A stretch of 44,859 nucleotides of DNA from a virus. The position numbers and the translations under genes are program-made. Position 1 is the first letter of the stretch; every line of letters starts with the position of its first letter. Shown one piece after another: positions 8,368 through 16,175 of this stretch. The stretch is from positions 1-44,859 of IMG/VR virus record IMGVR_UViG_3300027963_000114; one strand, written 5' to 3'. The notes under the pieces are model-generated. The model saw only the letters and a list, made by a program, of their open reading frames with translations, did not search any database and was not told where the DNA came from.

Positions 8368-8448
8368 TGCGTCCCACAGGATTCGAACCCGAAAACACTT
8401 GGTTTAGAGCCAAGTCTCACTCGCCTGATAAGATTAAGTTCAAGACGC
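8368..8448 (-). tRNA. tRNA with anticodon CUA (putative amber suppressor)
   Basis: The anticodon arm is unambiguous: stem CTTGG/CCAAG around the loop CTCTAAA, giving U33, anticodon CUA and A37, the same loop as the classical supF suppressor. The T-arm contains GGTTCGAATCC. The acceptor stem is GCGTCTT/GGGACGC with two G-T pairs, discriminator A, and no encoded CCA. The variable loop is short (5 bases). Odd features are a D-region of about 24 bases between positions 9 and 26, with a near-duplication CTTAAT/CTTATC, G at position 8, and a T-T mismatch closing the T-stem. It could be functional or degenerate. The amino acid carried cannot be told. It is upstream of, and codirectional with, two genes having early in-frame TAG codons. 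Confidence 0.75.
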
Positions 8449-8467
8449 TTATTTGATTATTATAATA

Positions 8468-8475
8468 CAAATATA
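8468..8475 (-). promoter_or_regulatory. -7 box (TATATTTG) for the suppressor-type tRNA block
   Basis: The minus strand reads TATATTTG, matching TAnnTTTG, 20 bases before the tRNA 5' end. One transcript from here could carry the tRNA, the peptidyl-tRNA hydrolase-like gene and the HD gene. Confidence 0.5.
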
Positions 8476-8578
8476 AGTAGAAGTTTTTTATTTTACAAAT
8501 CTATTTATAAAAAAGATGGATAATTGAATATATAGTTTAATTGTTTAATAACAAGAAAAAAACTAATATTTAACAGTA

Positions 8579-8956
8579 ATGAAAGATGAACCATTCGGCC
8601 CCCATTTGACCTTAGATTTAAAAGGTTGTCCAAAAGAAATTTTGGAGAATTATAATCTACATTTTGATTATTTGAAAAAACTACCAGAGATGATTGGAAT
8701 GACACCAATTACTCAACCGTATGTTTTTCCTTATTCTGGATTAGTACCAGAAGATAAAGGTATCACAGGTATTGTGATTATTGCCGAAAGTCATTTATCT
8801 ATACACTCATTTGAAGATAAGGGATATACATTTATTGATATGTTTTCTTGTAAAAGCTTTGATGTAGAGAGTGCTATCAAATACACTCTAGAACTTTTCA
8901 AACCAGAAAGTTATGAAATGAAAATGGTAGAAAGAGGGAAAGATTTTCCAAGGTAA
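8579..8956 (+). CDS. speH: S-adenosylmethionine decarboxylase proenzyme (SpeH/SpeD type)
   Basis: A 125-residue protein with the core of prokaryotic AdoMet decarboxylase: ESHLSIHSFEDKGY, where cleavage between E and S yields the pyruvoyl cofactor, followed by DMFSCKSFD with the catalytic Cys. The enzyme makes decarboxylated AdoMet, the aminopropyl donor for spermidine. The length matches the small bacterial form. No aminopropyltransferase is seen in the window, so the product would be used by host enzymes or by genes elsewhere. It is a single gene closed by a strong terminator. Confidence 0.9.
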   Translation: MKDEPFGPHLTLDLKGCPKEILENYNLHFDYLKKLPEMIGMTPITQPYVFPYSGLVPEDKGITGIVIIAESHLSIHSFEDKGYTFIDMFSCKSFDVESAIKYTLELFKPESYEMKMVERGKDFPR

Positions 8957-8960
8957 ATAA

Positions 8961-8989
8961 AAACCCATCAAATAATTGATGGGTTTTTT
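8961..8989 (+). terminator. Intrinsic terminator after the AdoMet decarboxylase gene
   Basis: AAACCCATCAA pairs with TTGATGGGTTT around a 4-base ATAA loop, followed by a T-run. Confidence 0.85.
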
Positions 8990-9004
8990 AATATATATAC
9001 TTAC

Positions 9005-9250
9005 ATGAAATATTTAAAAACCTTTGAAGAACTTACTGAGAAAATTGTAGTTCCTGTTGAAGTTGGTGACACCATATATATGGGTAAATTTAAAAACAAG
9101 AAAACTGTTATCAAAGAAATTGGTGAAGATGAAACCGGTATGCCAACAATTAACAAGAAAAAGGTTGTTACTTTTAGAACTACTCCACCTAAAAAGAATC
9201 CTAATTTTAAGGGTTATAATAGATGGAAGAAGAAAAAGAAGAAAGACTAA
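9005..9250 (+). CDS. Small basic protein with N-terminal tag MKYLKTFEE, 81 aa
   Basis: Begins MKYLKTFEELTEKIV, a member of the tagged set described in the findings. The body has a small beta-like region (VGDTIYMGKFKNKKTVIKEI) and ends in a strongly basic tail (KKKKKKD). A TATATATA box lies at 8992-8999, five bases before the ATG. The basic tail suits a DNA- or RNA-bound or head-packaged protein, which is inference. Confidence 0.7.
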   Translation: MKYLKTFEELTEKIVVPVEVGDTIYMGKFKNKKTVIKEIGEDETGMPTINKKKVVTFRTTPPKKNPNFKGYNRWKKKKKKD

Positions 9251-9297
9251 ACAAAGAGATTAATTTACAATATATAACTTAGCTGTTCGCTACACTT

Positions 9298-9351
9298 ATG
9301 TCGGGTATCAGAAGGATGCCATTGAGATTTAGAAATGAATCAAAGATATAG
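9298..9351 (+). other. Possible short leader ORF (17 codons, ends TAG) in a 122-base gene-free leader
   Basis: The stretch between 9251 and 9373 is unusually long for this region. It holds MSGIRRMPLRFRNESKI ending in TAG, with four Arg codons, and a small hairpin GGTATC/GATGCC at about 9304-9320. An AATATATA box precedes it. It could be an upstream regulatory ORF or chance. Confidence 0.2.
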
Positions 9352-9373
9352 GCCAAAATAAAAATGAATAACT

Positions 9374-10303
9374 ATGGCAAAACAAATTGCAAGTAATTCC
9401 AAGCCAAATGCTTGGATCGTAACTCCTAACGACAAAGGGAGAAAATCAATTAAAAGTGGAAAAGTCTTCTTAGAAGATAATGAAGAATTTGAAATCGAAT
9501 TATTTAACCCACTAACCGTTTCAGTTCTCGCTGATATTAAATTAAACGGTCAATCAATCTCAAAAACAGGATTAGTAGTAAAACCAGGTCAAAGAGTTTA
9601 TCTCGATTGTTTTATTGACGATAAAAAGAAGTTCATATTCAAAACATATGAAATTGATGGTAGTCAAGAATCATTAGATGCTACACTAAACAATGGTCTT
9701 TTAGAAGTATTCTTCTATAAAGAAGATGTTATCACTTTAGATAACTGGCAAAGGAAGTTTGACAGAATCATTGTTGAAAAACATTACCCATACAATCCTT
9801 ATCCTTGGCGTAACCCATATACGGTTTTGTATGGTACAAGTCCTACTATTAATGGTACTTGTGTAACTACAAATCTATCTAATGCTATTATAGGAACAAC
9901 AACTACAAATACTTACTCAAGTAATAATATGATAAATTGTAGTTATACATCTGATGTTATCGTACCATATGGTGGAACTACAGTTAATAACTTATTTTCT
10001 AATAGTTTAGAAACCGGTAGAGTTGAAAAAGGTGAAAAGTCTAAACAAAAATTCACTGAGGTAGATATGGAGTTTGAGAAACATTATATCTCTTCAACTA
10101 TTATTCAAATATTACCTGAAAGTAGAAAACCAGCAGAAATCAATGAAGTTTCAAAATCTAAAAAGATTATGGAAAAGTTAAAATCTGAAGACTGGAAAGA
10201 TATAACCGAATTAATAAAAAAGTTAGCTGACTTACATTCAGCAGGTATTTTAACTGATGATGAATTCTCTAGTAAGAAATCAGAATTATTATCTAAAATA
10301 TAA
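9374..10303 (+). CDS. SHOCT-domain protein, 309 aa
   Basis: The N-terminal third (MAKQIASNSKPNAW to about residue 125) is beta-rich. The middle is Thr/Asn/Tyr-rich low complexity (TTTTNTYSSNN), as in exposed virion loops. The C-terminal 35 residues (ITELIKKLADLHSAGILTDD followed by EFSSKKSELL) are a typical SHOCT helix-turn-helix, a short oligomerisation or tethering domain. I infer a possible virion or membrane-associated protein; no enzyme motif is seen. A strong terminator follows. Confidence 0.65.
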   Translation: MAKQIASNSKPNAWIVTPNDKGRKSIKSGKVFLEDNEEFEIELFNPLTVSVLADIKLNGQSISKTGLVVKPGQRVYLDCFIDDKKKFIFKTYEIDGSQESLDATLNNGLLEVFFYKEDVITLDNWQRKFDRIIVEKHYPYNPYPWRNPYTVLYGTSPTINGTCVTTNLSNAIIGTTTTNTYSSNNMINCSYTSDVIVPYGGTTVNNLFSNSLETGRVEKGEKSKQKFTEVDMEFEKHYISSTIIQILPESRKPAEINEVSKSKKIMEKLKSEDWKDITELIKKLADLHSAGILTDDEFSSKKSELLSKI

Positions 10304-10324
10304 AAATAAATAAGTGAACAGCTT

Positions 10325-10354
10325 AAAAAGAGAGACAAAATAGTCTCTCTTTTT
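10325..10354 (+). terminator. Intrinsic terminator after the SHOCT-domain gene
   Basis: AAAAAGAGAGAC pairs with GTCTCTCTTTTT around AAAATA, followed by more T residues. The downstream TATATATA box begins at 10357. Confidence 0.85.
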
Positions 10355-10368
10355 TTTATATATACCAT

Positions 10369-10932
10369 ATGATTAAAAAGTGGTCGAAATTTAATGAATC
10401 ATCATCTGAGGCATTCACAGAAGAAATGGCTCAGGAGATTCTATATTTTTTTGGTGAAGATTCGATAGTATCAAAAGAACTTGAAAATTATTTTAACGAA
10501 ATTCATAGTAAATATAATTTAAATCAAATTGTTTTTTATGAAACAGGATATGATGAAATGAAAGAATTTACCAAATATCTGTTTGATAGAGCTAAAGAAA
10601 ATCCTGAACTCACACAAAATCTAATTGATTTATATCATAAAATTAGACAGAAAATCAGTATGTTTCCAGAGGTTTATCAAATTGAAGATATGTACTTGAG
10701 TATAATTGAAGATTTAAATTATGATTTTTATTTAGATATTGATTGTGCTAGAAATGAAATGGTAATTAAATTAAAGAAGTGGAAAGAATCAGAATTAAGT
10801 CAGTTTATAGAAACTTGTAAAATTGTTGAAGGAAGTCTTAAAAGATTAAAAAGTGATAAATATACCACAAAATTAGAATCTTGTGCATTCAATAGTAGTT
10901 ACATTGAGTTCGAAATTAATTTAAAAGCATGA
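10369..10932 (+). CDS. Tagged hypothetical protein, 187 aa
   Basis: Begins MIKKWSKFNESSSEAF, which fits the tag pattern shifted by one residue. The remainder is helical and acidic/charged with no recognised motif. A TATATATA box at 10357-10364 lies four bases before the ATG. Its TGA overlaps the ATG of the next gene, which carries the same tag, so the pair is translationally coupled. Confidence 0.7.
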   Translation: MIKKWSKFNESSSEAFTEEMAQEILYFFGEDSIVSKELENYFNEIHSKYNLNQIVFYETGYDEMKEFTKYLFDRAKENPELTQNLIDLYHKIRQKISMFPEVYQIEDMYLSIIEDLNYDFYLDIDCARNEMVIKLKKWKESELSQFIETCKIVEGSLKRLKSDKYTTKLESCAFNSSYIEFEINLKA

Positions 10933-12290
10933 TAAAGAGTTGGAAACAATTTAATGAGGATAAACAATTGGACTTATTCCAAAATACTCCGTATGCAAAG
11001 GCAGAGTTAACTCACAATAATCTTTACCCAATAGATGAAGATGATATTCGTGATTACTTAGCTGAAATAGAAGATGAAGGATATTCAATCACTGTTAATT
11101 TTGGATTTTTAGAATCATCAACCGGTAGATATACCGAATTAATCAACAGTTATGATGTTAGACCGTGTATATCAGTTGATATACAAACTATATCAACGAC
11201 TGGAAATGACGATGTTACTACTTGTTTAACTTCTTTTGTGAAAAGAGTTTCAAATAAGTTCAAAGAGATTAAAGTATTAGATAATGGTGGAGTACTAGAT
11301 ATCAATGATATAAAGTTACAAGGAGGCATTTCCATTAGATCGGAAGATATAGATGTTGAAGAACCATTATCTGTCTATTTAATTTGGTTTGAGGATGTCA
11401 ATTTAACAGATAAGATAATATATGAATATTATTCAATTCCGCAAGATATATACACAAGATTTACTGAAAAAGGTTCTGCTCAAATTGCTGTTCCACGTGA
11501 TAGGATATCTGATTGGATTATACCAAATAAATCCAACTATAAAGATATAATAGATGACCCAGATTATGATATTTATCAATGGTATCATGGTGGAGATTGG
11601 TATCCAGACCATGATTCATTTTTTACTTATCATTTAGAAAATGAAACAATTGACTTATTATTAAGATGTTGTTTTAATGAATTTGATGAATTAAAAGTAG
11701 AATACCCAGAATTTTTAGAAGAGTATAATTCATTAGAAGACTTTATTCAAAAAATAACTAAACCCAAAGAACGTTGGAGTAATAATTGGGGAAAACTTGG
11801 TAAATTTTTAGATAAAGAAGAATTAACAGGCAATATTTACAATGAATTAAGAAGTAAGTATGCTGATTACTCAATGCATGCGAAAGCTGATGAAGATTAT
11901 AAGGCGGTTATGAGTGATTTTGATGAATCGGTTGAAGAGGAATTAGGAACCACTATTATTGAAAAATTTAACCAAGAAGAGAAAAAAAGATATAGAACAA
12001 AAGACAGAGATGGTAGAGATGCCAATTTTTTTACAGGAAGTTGGAAAGAAACTACTTATGAAAGACCATATTATAGATTAAGTTTTAACTTAGAATGGTT
12101 AAGTAGATTAGAATCTAGTGACTTATTTGATTTGGGTAGTGTAGAAGATGAAATTGGTGAATGGTTTTATAATAATAAAGATAAGGTAGAACTTAATCCA
12201 AGACTATCGGATTATGCAGATGTTGATGATAAAGAGTTTAATAAAGAAGCAAGAGCTGATATAAAATGGCAAATGGAACACCAAAAATAA
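10929..12290 (+). CDS. Tagged hypothetical protein, 453 aa
   Basis: Begins MIKSWKQFNEDKQLDLF. A large acidic protein, rich in Trp/Tyr/Asp (DIYQWYHGGDWYPDHDSFF) with alternating beta and helical segments. No catalytic motif is recognised. Translationally coupled to the preceding tagged gene through ATGA. Confidence 0.75.
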   Translation: MIKSWKQFNEDKQLDLFQNTPYAKAELTHNNLYPIDEDDIRDYLAEIEDEGYSITVNFGFLESSTGRYTELINSYDVRPCISVDIQTISTTGNDDVTTCLTSFVKRVSNKFKEIKVLDNGGVLDINDIKLQGGISIRSEDIDVEEPLSVYLIWFEDVNLTDKIIYEYYSIPQDIYTRFTEKGSAQIAVPRDRISDWIIPNKSNYKDIIDDPDYDIYQWYHGGDWYPDHDSFFTYHLENETIDLLLRCCFNEFDELKVEYPEFLEEYNSLEDFIQKITKPKERWSNNWGKLGKFLDKEELTGNIYNELRSKYADYSMHAKADEDYKAVMSDFDESVEEELGTTIIEKFNQEEKKRYRTKDRDGRDANFFTGSWKETTYERPYYRLSFNLEWLSRLESSDLFDLGSVEDEIGEWFYNNKDKVELNPRLSDYADVDDKEFNKEARADIKWQMEHQK

Positions 12291-12860
12291 TTATTTAAGG
12301 TTTAAATATTCTTTAAATTTCATTAACATATATTCAGTCGTAAGATCCGAAGGATTTAGAGAAGATAAGTATTTAACATCTATTTTAGCTGTTTGACTTA
12401 AACTTTCCGCTCTTGTACCATCACCCTTGATAGCAATTTCATGATAATCATTTTCATTAAGTGGTAAAATACAAATATGACACTTAACAGAAGAATATTT
12501 TCCCAAGAAAAGTGGTTTATCAAATTCAATTCTAAAGTTATCTCTTAAAACTAAGCCAGCTTCTTCTTGTAATTCTCTTAAAAGAGCAACCTCAGGAGTT
12601 TCACCGATTTCAATACCACCACCAACACAAGATAAATGCAATTCTTGGCCTTCGATATATTTGAATGTTGGTATATATTCTTGTCTAATAATAAATTGAT
12701 TTAATTCAATTAGATATGGAATACATATAACACAATCTTTACCAGTCAAAACTGACCAATCTTCATACTTAACAATTTTTATATGTTCATCATCATATAA
12801 AACATCATCTTTTACAAATTTCTTTTCTTCCTCTGGTCTAATATTAGTAAATTTCTTCAT
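12291..12860 (-). CDS. Nudix hydrolase, ADP-ribose pyrophosphatase-like, 189 aa
   Basis: A complete Nudix box starts at about residue 93 (GGGIEIGETPEVALL then RELQEEAGL), with the metal-binding REXXEE core. The N-terminal beta region with DWSVLTGKDCVICIPYL is like ADP-ribose/NDP-sugar pyrophosphatases. Such enzymes hydrolyse nucleoside diphosphate derivatives. It is a single gene divergent from the one at 12940, with an AATATATA box in the shared upstream region. Confidence 0.88.
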   Translation of the reverse strand: MKKFTNIRPEEEKKFVKDDVLYDDEHIKIVKYEDWSVLTGKDCVICIPYLIELNQFIIRQEYIPTFKYIEGQELHLSCVGGGIEIGETPEVALLRELQEEAGLVLRDNFRIEFDKPLFLGKYSSVKCHICILPLNENDYHEIAIKGDGTRAESLSQTAKIDVKYLSSLNPSDLTTEYMLMKFKEYLNLK

Positions 12861-12939
12861 TATAATCTTTGTATTTTATTTATATATTAAAAATAAGTTT
12901 AGAAGAATTAATATATATGATTACAAAATAAGATATTTT

Positions 12940-13554
12940 ATGGATTATCAATATGAAGATTTTACACTTAACGACATGGAAAATGTATTAGAGTACTGGC
13001 AAGATGTGTCACAAGATCCAGAATTTATTTCTAAGGAAACTGACTTAGATTTAAATACAGTAATTCAAATATTACACACCTTACAAAAAAGAGGCGATAT
13101 TTCTGGATTCAATAAAATTGAAAGAAGAAGAAATTTAGATGAAAGTAAAGTTCTTTTATTTGAAGAGTTATTAGATCCAGAATTAGCAAAGGCTCTTAAA
13201 TTAGACCAATTAGCTAAAACGCATGATGATAAAGATTACTTCTTTGATGAAAAAGAAATTAACGAAGTATATGACGCACATATCTTTGAAGTAAAGGCTG
13301 TAAAGGTTGTTTTACAACAATCATTACTTATTATTCCATTAGAAGTAACAGCTAAAGGAAAAGATTATGATATGTTTATGGTTTATTCACCCGATGAAAA
13401 TGTTTACTATGGCAGTAAAGAAGGTGAAAAAACAGTACAGTCGCTTAGAGAAGTTTTAGGCAATAATTGGAATTTGTTTGATGAAGTAACTGAACAAATA
13501 TTAAATGACCACATCCCATTAGATTTTTGGGAAGTTAAGAATATACAAAATTAA
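12940..13554 (+). CDS. Hypothetical protein with possible N-terminal winged helix, 204 aa
   Basis: The N-terminal 60 residues (LEYWQDVSQDPEFISKETDL then NTVIQILHTLQKRGDISGF) look like a winged-helix DNA-binding unit, an inference from pattern only. The C-terminal half is a beta-rich region (VLQQSLLIIPLEVTAKGKDY) resembling a small compact fold with no catalytic residues that I can identify. The 3' end overlaps the convergent gene's stop by 4 bases. Confidence 0.65.
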   Translation: MDYQYEDFTLNDMENVLEYWQDVSQDPEFISKETDLDLNTVIQILHTLQKRGDISGFNKIERRRNLDESKVLLFEELLDPELAKALKLDQLAKTHDDKDYFFDEKEINEVYDAHIFEVKAVKVVLQQSLLIIPLEVTAKGKDYDMFMVYSPDENVYYGSKEGEKTVQSLREVLGNNWNLFDEVTEQILNDHIPLDFWEVKNIQN

Positions 13555-13856
13555 AATTTGATTATTGTTTCAATTTCATCATCTCTTTTATTTACTAAAA
13601 GTTGTGGCAAGTAAGCAATTGCACTTCTTAATGCCAATCCAAAGGTATTTCCCGAATGTTCATCCGATAGTCCTGGGACTAATTTCTTTTGTTCATCGAA
13701 ATCCAAATCTTTAAACTCTATAATTTTATCCTTGGTTTCTAAAGCTTCTGCAATTAAAATACCTTGTTCTAAAGCAAATATATTATATTTTTCACCAATT
13801 CCTCCGTTAAACTTAACACCCAAAGATTCAAAGAAATCTTTATCTTGTTTTTTCAT
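13551..13856 (-). CDS. Hypothetical protein, 101 aa
   Basis: Starts MKKQDKDFFESLGVKFNGG. It is mixed alpha/beta with no motif recognised. It follows the ligase-like gene directly (one base gap) and is likely its operon partner. Confidence 0.6.
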   Translation of the reverse strand: MKKQDKDFFESLGVKFNGGIGEKYNIFALEQGILIAEALETKDKIIEFKDLDFDEQKKLVPGLSDEHSGNTFGLALRSAIAYLPQLLVNKRDDEIETIIKF

Positions 13857-13857
13857 A

Positions 13858-14508
13858 TTAAAATTTGTAATTTTTTTCTGGCTTTCGACACTTTATTTGC
13901 GATCTCCAATTATTTTTTTCACCAGTTGAAATCTCAAGCTTAGCATTTTTTCTTTTTAGAACTAATCCTTCCACAAGCGGAATTTTTGTATAGATATCAA
14001 ACAAGGTTTTGAAATTATCATAATGTGACTTTATGTGGTATATATTATTAGATATACCGTGTAAGTATTCTTTATCAGATGATTTCTGTCCATACATAGA
14101 ATCAAGAATATCTATTCTCTCTTGGAAAGTTTTACCTACAAGGTATTCTGAATCAAATACTAAAATATCAAAAAGTATTAATTTTTGATTGAAGGTGAGT
14201 CCTCTCTCATCAAGTTTAGACTTATTTAATGTTTCACCATTCAAAACTATCCATTTTCCTTTAAGATTCAACGTGTTATATAAACCATCTATAATTTCGT
14301 CTCTTGAAATTTGAAAATTAGATAAAATTTGATTGTGACGACCCATAACACGAACAGTATCACCATTTGTGAAAATTAAAGTATTACTACCATTCATTTT
14401 CAACTGACCCAACATCAAATTTGATTTGTCCCAGTAGTTTAGTTCTTCCGGAGGAATTGCATTAGCTGGTCTACAAGGATAAATATATCTTAATGATTCA
14501 TATTTCAT
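13858..14508 (-). CDS. Polynucleotide ligase-like nucleotidyltransferase, closest by motif to Rnl2-type RNA ligases
   Basis: A 216-residue single-domain protein. Motif I is LKMNGSNTLIF at about residues 36-46, where the Lys would be adenylylated; K-x-N-G-S-N resembles K-x-H-G-T-N of T4 Rnl2 more than K-x-D-G of DNA ligases. Motif III is LNGETL, motif IV is EGLVLKRK and a motif V-like QIKCRK is near the end. The missing C-terminal domain makes it shorter than Rnl2 (about 330 aa). A role in RNA or tRNA repair is plausible beside the phage tRNAs; DNA ligase is the alternative. Confidence 0.65.
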   Translation of the reverse strand: MKYESLRYIYPCRPANAIPPEELNYWDKSNLMLGQLKMNGSNTLIFTNGDTVRVMGRHNQILSNFQISRDEIIDGLYNTLNLKGKWIVLNGETLNKSKLDERGLTFNQKLILFDILVFDSEYLVGKTFQERIDILDSMYGQKSSDKEYLHGISNNIYHIKSHYDNFKTLFDIYTKIPLVEGLVLKRKNAKLEISTGEKNNWRSQIKCRKPEKNYKF

Positions 14509-14512
14509 TACA

Positions 14513-14520
14513 CAAAGATA
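14513..14520 (-). promoter_or_regulatory. -7 box (TATCTTTG) four bases before the ligase-like ATG
   Basis: The box is so close to the ATG at 14508 that transcription starting about 7 bases downstream would give a leaderless or nearly leaderless mRNA. Confidence 0.5.
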
Positions 14521-14550
14521 GTTATTATTTTTAATATATACAATAAAATT

Positions 14551-15618
14551 ATGAACAATATGAAAACTATTTGGACTAAAGTATTATGTCAAAAAGAAGC
14601 ATCTAAATATGTCACTAAAAAAGAATTTATAATAAACTCACCTAGCGCATATAATAAATCTCGCTCTAATGGTTGGTTAAATGAAATATGTAGTCATATG
14701 TTTCAAATAAAGAAACCAAAAGAATATTGGACAAAAGAAAAATGTCAAGATGAAGCTCTAAAATTCAAAACTAGAAGTGAATTTTCTAAAGAAAGTGTTT
14801 CAGCCTATTCTAAAGCATGGGATAAAGATTGGCTTGATGAAATATGTCAACACATGAAATATTTCGGAAATAAATTCAAAAGATGTGTATATGTCTATGA
14901 GTTTTCAGATAAATTCGCATATGTTGGATTAACATTTAATATGGATTGCAGAGAAAAACAACACAATAAAAGAGGACCAGTATTTCAACATTCAAAAATA
15001 ACTCAAGATATTGCAATTCTCAAACAGCTCACTGATTATATTGACATCGAAAGTGCTAAAAATAAAGAATCAGAATACGCGAAGTATTATATAGATAATG
15101 GGTGGAAATTATTGAATTCTGCCAAAACTGGAGCATGTGGTGGAGGTATTAGAAAATGGACAAAAGAAAAATGTAAAATTGAGGCTTTAAAATATACAAA
15201 TGTTTCAGACTTTAAAAAAAAATCACTTGCATATAGAGCAGTGGTTAGAAACAAATGGTTAGAAGAGCTTTGTTCACATATGAATAGGACAAAAAAACAT
15301 TCCGGATACTGGACAAAAGAAAAGTGTAAAGAGGTAGCTGAGTTTTTTTCAAATAGGAAAGAATTTGGCGATGTTTATAGTTCTGCATACGGAGCGTGTA
15401 GGAAAAATAAATGGTTGGATGATGTTTGTGCTCATATGAAAAAAAAAGAAATTAAACCAAAGGGTTATTGGACCAAAGAACGATGTAAAGAAGAATCAGT
15501 TAGATATGAATCAAGAAGTGAGTTTCAAAAAAAATCCACTACCGCATATCAAATATCCTTACGAAGAAAGTGGTTAGACGAAATTTGTGAACACATGATT
15601 TGTAATTCAACAAAATAA
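14551..15618 (+). CDS. GIY-YIG nuclease inserted in an array of five WTKE-type repeats
   Basis: 355 residues. Five units of about 45 residues share WTKEKC, EA, SEF, AY and WL(D/E)E(I/L)C-x-HM. Two units precede and three follow a GIY-YIG-like core (RCVYVYEFSDKFAYVGLTFN) at about residues 110-180, with YVG in place of YIG and a conserved Arg in MDCREKQHN. The repeats are likely DNA-binding modules of a free-standing homing endonuclease. Unlike typical forms, the nuclease sits in the middle of the array. An AATATATA box precedes the ATG. Confidence 0.75.
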   Translation: MNNMKTIWTKVLCQKEASKYVTKKEFIINSPSAYNKSRSNGWLNEICSHMFQIKKPKEYWTKEKCQDEALKFKTRSEFSKESVSAYSKAWDKDWLDEICQHMKYFGNKFKRCVYVYEFSDKFAYVGLTFNMDCREKQHNKRGPVFQHSKITQDIAILKQLTDYIDIESAKNKESEYAKYYIDNGWKLLNSAKTGACGGGIRKWTKEKCKIEALKYTNVSDFKKKSLAYRAVVRNKWLEELCSHMNRTKKHSGYWTKEKCKEVAEFFSNRKEFGDVYSSAYGACRKNKWLDDVCAHMKKKEIKPKGYWTKERCKEESVRYESRSEFQKKSTTAYQISLRRKWLDEICEHMICNSTK

Positions 15619-15644
15619 AATTTGATAAAACAAATATATAGACT

Positions 15645-16175
15645 ATGAAATATTTAAAAAAATTTAACGAATCAGAGTCGGAAAACAAACACAATATGAT
15701 ACCAGATGGTTTTACTGGAAATGATATGAATCTTATTCAAGATATATCATCTGTTCGTAAACCAATGTCTTGGGAAGAAGTAGAAGAAAACGCTTCAGTT
15801 GATTTAGATGATTTAAGTGATGATGTATTAAAAGCCTTATTCAAACTTCCGGTTTATAATGTTACCGACTTAAATGAGGTCTTTGATAAACCAGAAAACG
15901 ATGGTTCTATAACAGATTTAGAATTTAAAACAATATATGATGAATTATATAGTGGTAATATAACTAAGAATAATTATATATTTTTTGAAACACTTAAAAT
16001 ACCATATCAAATATTTATCATCAGATTTCAAATGAAAAATATTGACTGTGGATTATTAGTGGACACACAAGGATTTAGTTATATGAGATATGTTTCTCTA
16101 ATTAAGGAATTTGGTGAAATGTATGATTACTATAAAAAAGATTTGGAGTTAAGAAACTCAACTCCAAATTCTTAA
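15645..16175 (+). CDS. Tagged hypothetical protein, 176 aa
   Basis: Begins MKYLKKFNESESENKHN, with an ATATATA box at 15634-15640 four bases before the ATG. The body is acidic and mixed alpha/beta (YQIFIIRFQMKNIDCGLLVD). No motif is recognised. Its 3' end overlaps the adenylate kinase gene by 18 bases, convergent, with a hairpin in the overlap. Confidence 0.7.
   Translation: MKYLKKFNESESENKHNMIPDGFTGNDMNLIQDISSVRKPMSWEEVEENASVDLDDLSDDVLKALFKLPVYNVTDLNEVFDKPENDGSITDLEFKTIYDELYSGNITKNNYIFFETLKIPYQIFIIRFQMKNIDCGLLVDTQGFSYMRYVSLIKEFGEMYDYYKKDLELRNSTPNS
16141..16169. terminator. Convergent hairpin in the overlap of two genes
   Basis: ATTTGGAGTT pairs with AACTCCAAAT around a 9-base loop. It lies within the 3' coding ends of both convergent genes. 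The T-tract is weak. Confidence 0.45.

Noticed and set aside
8368-8448. tRNA-Pyl, because the anticodon is CUA
   Set aside because: It has a long D-region and a 5-base variable loop, unlike tRNA-Pyl with its tiny D-loop and 3-base variable loop; no pylS is seen.
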